A stretch of 9,254 bases of DNA from CAG-411 sp045124315 (lineage in GTDB: Bacteria; Bacillota; Clostridia; Lachnospirales; Lachnospiraceae). Location: the NCBI GenBank assembly GCA_045124315.1, contig JBGVLO010000162.1, forward strand, positions 1-9,254, read 5' to 3'. Position 1 is the stretch's first letter. Each line of letters starts with the position of its first letter. The translations under genes and the position numbers were made by a program. The notes under the pieces are model-generated. The model was not told the origin of the DNA. It made no database searches and saw nothing but the letters and a program-made list of their open reading frames with translations. Below, in pieces: positions 5,825-9,254 of the stretch.

Positions 5825-6877
5825 ATGGAAGAGAATAAAAAAATATATTTAGTAGATAGTGAGAACGTAGGAGATCTTTGGGTTACCCATATTATGGCAC
5901 TAGCAAAAGAAGAGGACGAGATTGTAGTATTTTATACACAAAAATCTCCGCATATGGGATATGATACCATTCGTAAATTGTTGGCATCTGAGCGAGAAGT
6001 GGATTTTATTAAATGTTCGGAAGGAAAAAATGCACTGGATTTTCAGCTTGTGACGGAGCTGGGATATCGTTTGGGTAAATGTGAGGATGTAGAATACATA
6101 ATGGTGACCAATGATACCGGATTTGATGCCGTAGTACAGTATTGGCAGAATGCTGGGAAAAATGTGCGTAGATTCAATGCAAAATACTGCCAAAACCAGT
6201 ACAATAAAATGATGGTGGAAGCGCAACTCAAGAAAGAAACAGTATCGAAAACCCAAGATACTGATGCGAAAGAAACGATAGAAATAGGGAAAGAAGAAGT
6301 AAGCACAGATGTAATAGAGAATAGTAGAGAAGAGTTGGAAGCACAACAGCTAGAGTTTCAGAGTGTTGAGGTTTTATCGGAGGTTGATTCTTCGCAACCA
6401 AAAACCCAGGAAAAAGAAAGAACGGGAAGCAAGAAAGTAAGTAAGTCAAATGGTGAAAATGTGAAGAAACAGTCAGGGAATAAAGATGGGGAGAGTCTAT
6501 TATTACGGAAGTTGGTAAATTGCCTGGGGGTAAATAACTGTGGAGAGATTCATAATGCGCTGACAATGTTCTTGGGAGACGATGGAAAACAGGTATATCA
6601 AAAAGTTAAAGGAAACCTAAAAGAGTATGTAGATGGAAAAGAGTTAGGTGTGGAAGATCGGTTTGGAAATTATTGCAAGTTGATATTTGAAAGAAGCGAA
6701 GAAAAAGAAAAATATCCGAAGAATTTCTCTAATTTTGTTTATGGAGCAAAGGAGAAGAGACAGAATTTGAACTCTTTTCGTTCGGCTTTATTAAAGGAGT
6801 ATGGAAAAGAAAAGGGGATGCAGTATTATACATTGGTAAAACCCCATGTAAAGATTTTAAATAAAATGCAGAAATAG
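5825..6877 (+). CDS. NYN/PIN-like domain protein with duplicated C-terminal module
   Basis: This 350-residue protein starts with a Rossmann-like NYN (PIN-like) domain at about residues 1-135, the fold of metal-dependent RNases. Acidic residues expected at the active site are present: Asp11 and Glu13 in IYLVDSENVGDLW, Asp72 in NALDFQLV, and Asp97 and Asp101 in IMVTNDTGFD. Residues about 135-222 are a charged, low-complexity linker. The C-terminal domain (about 223-350) contains two copies of a helical motif, AL-x3-[LY]-G-x(2,3)-G-x2-[VY]-Y-x2-V-K-x2-[LV]-K, at about 242-266 and 318-343. Start choice: ATG 5825 has AGGGAG 9 bases upstream; ATG 5816 abuts that site and TTG 5768 has no good signal. 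It stands alone. RNA processing, RNA turnover or defence are possible roles, none shown here. Confidence 0.85.
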   Translation: MEENKKIYLVDSENVGDLWVTHIMALAKEEDEIVVFYTQKSPHMGYDTIRKLLASEREVDFIKCSEGKNALDFQLVTELGYRLGKCEDVEYIMVTNDTGFDAVVQYWQNAGKNVRRFNAKYCQNQYNKMMVEAQLKKETVSKTQDTDAKETIEIGKEEVSTDVIENSREELEAQQLEFQSVEVLSEVDSSQPKTQEKERTGSKKVSKSNGENVKKQSGNKDGESLLLRKLVNCLGVNNCGEIHNALTMFLGDDGKQVYQKVKGNLKEYVDGKELGVEDRFGNYCKLIFERSEEKEKYPKNFSNFVYGAKEKRQNLNSFRSALLKEYGKEKGMQYYTLVKPHVKILNKMQK

Positions 6878-6916
6878 TGGGAACTGTTTTGTGGGGGGAT
6901 TAAGGGAGAATGTGTA

Positions 6917-6981
6917 AGGAAAAGGATGGACAACTGTAACAAAGGAAACTATAAGCTGGTTTTTCCATCATTCCTCTTTTT
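6917..6981 (+). terminator. Possible terminator of the NYN gene
   Basis: AGGAA..GATGG (6917-6921, 6925-6929) can pair with CCATC.TTCCT (6965-6969, 6971-6975), with a small internal loop, and CTTTTT follows. The apical loop is about 35 bases, so the stem is weaker than usual. It is the only terminator-like structure after the NYN stop codon. Confidence 0.35.
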
Positions 6982-7008
6982 GTTAAAAATTTCAAGATTC
7001 CATATATA
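6980..7008 (+). promoter_or_regulatory. Probable promoter of the C_GCAxxG_C_C gene
   Basis: TTGTTA (6980-6985) and TATATA (7003-7008) are separated by exactly 17 bp, close to the sigma-A consensus. TATAAA at 7005-7010 is an alternative -10 at 19 bp. Start of transcription would be near 7015, giving a leader of about 67 bases. The -10 overlaps the left arm of a long inverted repeat. Confidence 0.55.
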
Positions 7009-7033
7009 AAATCATAAGTATATGGAATCTTGA
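6992..7033. promoter_or_regulatory. 15-bp inverted repeat overlapping the promoter (candidate operator)
   Basis: Positions 6992-7006 (TCAAGATTCCATATA) are the exact reverse complement of 7019-7033, with a 12-bp spacer. The left arm covers the spacer and -10 of the proposed promoter and the right arm covers the start of the transcript. The full hairpin therefore cannot form in that transcript. No T-run follows, so a terminator is unlikely. A dimeric or tetrameric repressor site is the best reading. Confidence 0.5.
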
Positions 7034-7081
7034 GCAGATAAATCTATCGAAGTAGAGTAAAACAAAGGAGAAAATATCATA

Positions 7082-7540
7082 ATGGAAACATCAAGAAAAG
7101 AACGGGCAATGAATAATTTTTTACAGGGCTACAATTGTACCCAGTCTATTTTATTGGCATTTGAAGATTTTATACCGGAACAGGATAAAGATGCATTTAT
7201 CCGTATGAGTTCCTCTTTTGGTGGAGGAATGGGAAGACTTCGGGAAGTATGTGGTTCTGTTAGTGGAATGTTTTTGGTAGCAGGATTGCTGTACGGTTAT
7301 GAAGGTCCGGAGACAGGACAGATTAAGGCGGATCACTATGCAAAAATTCAGGAACTCGCAAAGAGATTTGAAGAAAAGAATGGTTCTATAGTATGTCGTG
7401 ATTTATTAGGATTATCGGAAAAACGTCAGCCACCTACACCTGAAGCACGTACAGAAACATATTATAAGAAGCGTCCGTGTAAAGAAATCGTAGGTATGGC
7501 AGCGGAGATTTTAGAGCAGTTTATAGAAGAACAGCAGTAA
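7082..7540 (+). CDS. C_GCAxxG_C_C family protein (putative redox protein)
   Basis: This 152-residue protein matches the family named for its conserved cysteine pattern. The cysteines are Cys19 (GYNCTQS), Cys57 in GGGMGRLREVCGSVSGM, Cys105 (IVCRDLLG) and Cys133 (RPCKEIVGMAAEIL). Here the small residue after CG is Ser instead of the usual Ala. Members are small, probably cytoplasmic, and are thought to be redox-active or metal-binding; the exact reaction is not established. Length is normal for the family. The start is ATG 7082 with AAGGAG about 11 bases upstream; ATG 7109 is a weaker alternative. It appears monocistronic, with its own promoter and a candidate operator. Redox or metal-responsive control would be natural, but that is inference. 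Confidence 0.92.
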   Translation: METSRKERAMNNFLQGYNCTQSILLAFEDFIPEQDKDAFIRMSSSFGGGMGRLREVCGSVSGMFLVAGLLYGYEGPETGQIKADHYAKIQELAKRFEEKNGSIVCRDLLGLSEKRQPPTPEARTETYYKKRPCKEIVGMAAEILEQFIEEQQ

Positions 7541-7572
7541 ATGTCCTGTCATAAACAATAATTTTAGTTCAT

Positions 7573-7607
7573 TATGCAAATTTGGCATTATACGAATTGC
7601 ATATTTT
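7573..7607 (+). terminator. Possible terminator of the C_GCAxxG_C_C gene
   Basis: TATGCAAATT (7573-7582) pairs with AATTGCATA (7595-7603), with one bulged base, and is followed by TTTT. It lies about 30 bp after the stop. The short T-run makes it only moderately convincing. A perfect TTGACA at 7626-7631 lies beyond it without a matching -10. Confidence 0.4.
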
Positions 7608-7644
7608 GAGCAGTTGCATTCCTTTTTGACAAATGAAAATAATG

Positions 7645-7779
7645 GTAACAGCTCAGCCGGGACTGTCCTGTTACGGCTCACAGCAAGCTTACGCATGCAA
7701 ATTGCTGTGAGCCACACCCAATTTACACTTTTATACGTCCTTGCACAGCAATGTTTGCAAGGACTACCTGAACTGTTAC
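7645..7779. mobile_element. MITE-like element E1 with 7-bp target duplication
   Basis: The element is 135 bp. Its ends, GTAACAGCTCAG (7645-7656) and CTGAACTGTTAC (7768-7779), are inverted repeats with one mismatch. It is flanked exactly by AATAATG on both sides (7638-7644 and 7780-7786), the signature of a 7-bp target-site duplication. Inside are two perfect hairpins, 7675-7686 with 7702-7713 (12 bp) and 7737-7745 with 7756-7764 (9 bp), and a competing pairing of 7645-7651 with 7668-7674. It has no coding capacity, so any movement would need a transposase supplied elsewhere. Its ends resemble those of element E2. The flanking gap 7541-7850 holds nothing else beyond the terminator and promoter listed. 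Confidence 0.6.
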
Positions 7780-7782
7780 AAT
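7755..7782 (+). promoter_or_regulatory. Possible promoter at the right end of E1
   Basis: TTGCAA (7755-7760) and TACAAT (7777-7782) are 16 bp apart and would start transcription near 7789, about 60 bases before the small membrane protein gene. The -10 straddles the junction between the element end and its target duplication, so the insertion may have supplied this promoter. Confidence 0.35.
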
Positions 7783-7850
7783 AATGTACAGAAGATGAAT
7801 GTGACGGAAACGATTTTATGCATATCTATTCAGAAGAGAGGGGAAAACGT

Positions 7851-8132
7851 ATGGATTTTATTATGGAGTTACTTGTTGAGATCATTTTAGATGGAACAAT
7901 TGAAGTGTGTAACACAAAAACAAAGAGTGTACCAGTATTCCTGCGTGTTTTAGCAGGACTTATAGTTGGAGCATTTTATGGAGGTTTATTTATGGCGTTT
8001 TTGTATCTAGGAATAGCCAATCGTTCTCTTGTTGTGATAGGTATTTCTATATTGTTCCTAGTTACGTCAGTAGCATTTCTTATAAAGTCCTATCGTGCAG
8101 TTAGAAAGAAAAAGAGAGAAAGAGAAGTATAG
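7851..8132 (+). CDS. Small two-helix membrane protein of unknown function
   Basis: This 93-residue protein has two predicted membrane helices at about residues 31-56 (rich in Gly, Leu and Phe) and 59-78, with a very basic C-terminus (RAVRKKKRERE) that should stay in the cytoplasm. The N-terminal 20 residues are amphipathic with acidic spots (Glu6, Glu10, Asp14, Glu18). ATG 7851 is chosen because AGAGGGG lies about 8 bases upstream; an in-frame ATG at 7818 adds 11 hydrophilic residues but has no good ribosome binding site. I do not recognise the family. Small proteins of this shape are common in clostridia and seldom characterised. It is not obviously linked to its neighbours. Confidence 0.75.
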   Translation: MDFIMELLVEIILDGTIEVCNTKTKSVPVFLRVLAGLIVGAFYGGLFMAFLYLGIANRSLVVIGISILFLVTSVAFLIKSYRAVRKKKREREV

Positions 8133-8136
8133 AGGG

Positions 8137-8231
8137 GCTGTGCACGAAGCGAAAAAGATACAGGATATAGCAATAATCAACAAACACACATCTATATCCT
8201 GTAGAAAATTTGTTAGTGCGACAGCTTCTTT
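8137..8231 (+). terminator. Nested hairpin, probable terminator
   Basis: GCTGT-GCAC (8137-8145) pairs with GTGC-g-ACAGC (8216-8225), enclosing a perfect 12-bp stem (8159-8170 with 8192-8203, TACAGGATATAG/CTATATCCTGTA). TTCTTTT follows the outer stem. It starts 5 bp after the stop of the membrane protein gene. The size and nested form are larger than a plain terminator and may be a dispersed structured repeat used as one. Confidence 0.5.
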
Positions 8232-8600
8232 TGATAATAATGTGAATTAAAAAGGCGCAAGACATATGAGAAATTTGGACAGGTTTGTTTAAAATATAAT
8301 AATCTTGAGAATTTTGAAAAACAGAAAAAGGATTGAGTCAAGTATTCTTATATGTTTGTGTCAGATGGATTAAATGATTTCAAATGAAGATTTTAAAATT
8401 AGGCAGAGAAAGTAACCGATTGTGAAACTGTGGAACATTAAGCGAGGTGGTTGCTAGTGTTGCTGTTTCCAAAGGATGTTTTTTTGTGGGATTAATATTT
8501 TGATTTAATGTTAGTAGTGACTTGGTGCGAAAATATAACTATGGACATGGAGGTAATTTCAATCGAAACGATAATAAAAATGGAGACGAATAAATAAATT
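8232..8600. other. AT-rich gap without a clear gene
   Basis: I find no recognisable gene here. TATAAT at 8295-8300 has TTGGAC at 8275-8280, but the 14-bp spacing is too short for a confident promoter. The only frame worth noting is a 29-codon ORF (8508-8597) listed separately. Stop codons are frequent in all frames, as in decayed or non-coding DNA. Confidence 0.5.
8508..8597 (+). CDS. Possible short upstream ORF coupled to the next gene (doubtful)
   Basis: ATG 8508 opens a 29-codon frame (begins MLVVTWCENITMDMEVIS) that stops at 8595-8597, three bases before the ATG of the 111-residue protein. It has no clear ribosome binding site. The adjacency could allow translational coupling, which would explain how the downstream gene manages with a weak site of its own. 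It may equally be a remnant or chance. Confidence 0.15.
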   Translation: MLVVTWCENITMDMEVISIETIIKMETNK

Positions 8601-8936
8601 ATGAAAAAACAAGTAGAGTATTTGGATGCAATTTCATTTAAAAACGTTGATTTTGATAGTTTCTGTGCGTGGAGATATCAAGAGGAGGTAGAAGCAAAAT
8701 TTGATGAAATTGCGAGGAAAGAAGAAAAGATAAAATCTGAGAAGGATATACTTGAGGAAGAGGGAGACGATTTTCGAATGGAAGTCTTCTGGCAAATCTA
8801 TGAAGAGGCAGATAATGGAGAACTCTCAGAAATTGTTGGTGATGATTTTAACTTGTTCTATTTCTATTTTTATAATGATAATAATATGGCAGAGCTTGAT
8901 GAAATTATGAAATGGTACTGTGCGAATTTATCTTAA
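8601..8936 (+). CDS. Acidic hypothetical protein of 111 residues
   Basis: I do not recognise this protein. It is strongly acidic, soluble by appearance and largely helical, with a Lys/Glu-rich stretch (KFDEIARKEEKIKSEKDILEEE, about 33-54) that could be a short coiled coil. An aromatic patch (NLFYFYFYNDNN, about 84-95) follows. The frame is blocked by a stop codon directly upstream, so ATG 8601 is the first possible start. The nearest purine-rich site (GGAGA, 8582-8586) is about 14 bases away, farther than normal. Size and charge are compatible with an immunity-type or antitoxin-type protein or a phage-derived orphan, but no partner gene is visible. Confidence 0.6.
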   Translation: MKKQVEYLDAISFKNVDFDSFCAWRYQEEVEAKFDEIARKEEKIKSEKDILEEEGDDFRMEVFWQIYEEADNGELSEIVGDDFNLFYFYFYNDNNMAELDEIMKWYCANLS

Positions 8937-8958
8937 TTTGAAAATAGAAATTGTATAT

Positions 8959-8989
8959 ACTGGTGCAAACTTCAAAAAATTGTACCAGT
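8959..8989 (+). other. Hairpin competing with the left end of E2
   Basis: ACTGGTGCAA (8959-8968) pairs with TTGTACCAGT (8980-8989) around an 11-base loop, with one G-U pair in plus-strand RNA. Its right arm includes the first bases of E2, so this fold excludes pairing of the two E2 ends. No T-run follows, so it is not a standard terminator for the preceding gene. Confidence 0.45.
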
Positions 8990-9168
8990 TCTGCCGTTAA
9001 CATTCATAAAGTGCCAGAAGAAACAGAGTGGCTAGAACTATACAGGATGGCTGGCCACTTTATTCATTTGGGGCGTTCACCCCATAGAAAAGATTGTACA
9101 AACTGCTCTTAGCCTGCCAGCAGTCACGAGCAATTTGCACAATCTTTTCTGCACGGCAGAACTGGTAA
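8982..9168. mobile_element. MITE-like structured element E2, related to E1
   Basis: The element is 187 bp. TACCAGTTCTGCCGT (8983-8997) and its exact complement (9153-9167) form 15-bp terminal inverted repeats. Flanking 7-mers AAAAATT (8975-8981) and AAAAATG (9169-9175) agree at 6 of 7 positions. Inside are 9027-9035 with 9051-9059, a GGGG/CCCC hairpin (9070-9083), and a 21-bp stem (9088-9108 with 9128-9148) with only two mismatched positions. The left end matches E1 at 12 of 16 bases and the right end at 8 of 10. No coding frame is present. The AT-rich flank makes the target duplication less certain than for E1. As an alternative it may be a structured RNA transcribed from the minus strand. 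Confidence 0.55.
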
Positions 9169-9171
9169 AAA

Positions 9172-9233
9172 AATGTTACTATATAGAGGGTGCAATTCGA
9201 AAAATGCCAGATATACAAGATGGCTAAAAATTT
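9172..9233. repeat. Dispersed 62-bp repeat, copy B
   Basis: This segment aligns without gaps to copy A (5664-5725), with GAGGGTGCAATT at 9186-9197 as the longest identical core. It begins 3 bp after the end of E2. The sequence continues to the window edge with an AT-rich tail (TTTTATTTATGGCTGGACAT), so the full element may extend beyond 9254. Confidence 0.65.
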
Positions 9234-9254
9234 TATTTATGGCTGGACATTTTT

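Noticed and set aside
5900..6346. 148-codon minus-strand ORF opposite the NYN gene
   Set aside because: It is the antisense of a clear NYN coding sequence, rich in Phe, Tyr and Ile as expected from reversed Glu/Lys codons.
7626..7631. Perfect TTGACA -35 box
   Set aside because: No -10 hexamer lies 16-19 bp downstream; the position falls in the left end of E1.
7806..7816. GAAACGATTTT as a third LacI/CcpA operator
   Set aside because: Only one half matches the palindrome and there is no link to the regulator; likely chance in AT-rich DNA.
1..9254. CRISPR array, retron or toxin-antitoxin pair
   Set aside because: No regularly spaced repeats, no reverse transcriptase and no recognisable toxin gene; the NYN protein is alone and the acidic orphan is not adjacent to a partner.

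Overview
The window looks like chromosome of a low-G+C, Gram-positive gut-type Clostridia, most likely Lachnospiraceae. The grounds are AT-rich intergenic DNA, strong AGGAGG-like ribosome binding sites, two lipoproteins with Gly-Cys lipoboxes, a C_GCAxxG_C_C-family protein, and structured repeats in most of the longer gaps. Genus is not decidable from the sequence alone.

Left part (149-4067): a LacI-family regulator on the minus strand is divergent from a three-gene ABC importer operon on the plus strand: a substrate-binding lipoprotein, an ATPase and a permease, all of the SsuABC/TauABC/NrtABC type (sulfonates, taurine and similar small anions). The 223-bp divergent gap holds two pseudo-palindromes with a central CG, one a full match to the LacI/CcpA-type consensus. 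The simplest reading is a local regulator controlling both itself and the importer. The operon ends in an intrinsic terminator whose T-run also forms one arm of a second long inverted repeat.

Middle (4068-5824): a convergent gap carries a visibly more G+C-rich, heavily self-complementary block of about 400 bp (4161-4560) that I read as a structured, non-coding, probably dispersed element. A strong bidirectional-looking terminator follows, then a minus-strand lipoprotein gene of unknown function. The next gap (5312-5824) holds a perfect 24-bp palindrome, an 8-bp tandem repeat, a doubtful 17-codon ORF and copy A of a 62-bp repeat.

Right part (5825-9254): four plus-strand genes, apparently separate transcription units. 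They are an NYN/PIN-like nuclease-fold protein with an internally duplicated C-terminal module, a C_GCAxxG_C_C redox-type protein, a small two-helix membrane protein, and an acidic 111-residue orphan. Two small elements lie here: E1 (7645-7779) and E2 (8982-9168). Both have terminal inverted repeats, internal hairpins, related end sequences and 7-bp flanking direct repeats (exact for E1, 6 of 7 for E2), so they look like non-autonomous MITE-like insertions of one family. Copy B of the 62-bp repeat sits 3 bp to the right of E2. No CRISPR array, tRNA, rRNA or complete transposase gene is visible. The main novelty lies in the intergenic structured elements and in the NYN protein's C-terminal half.
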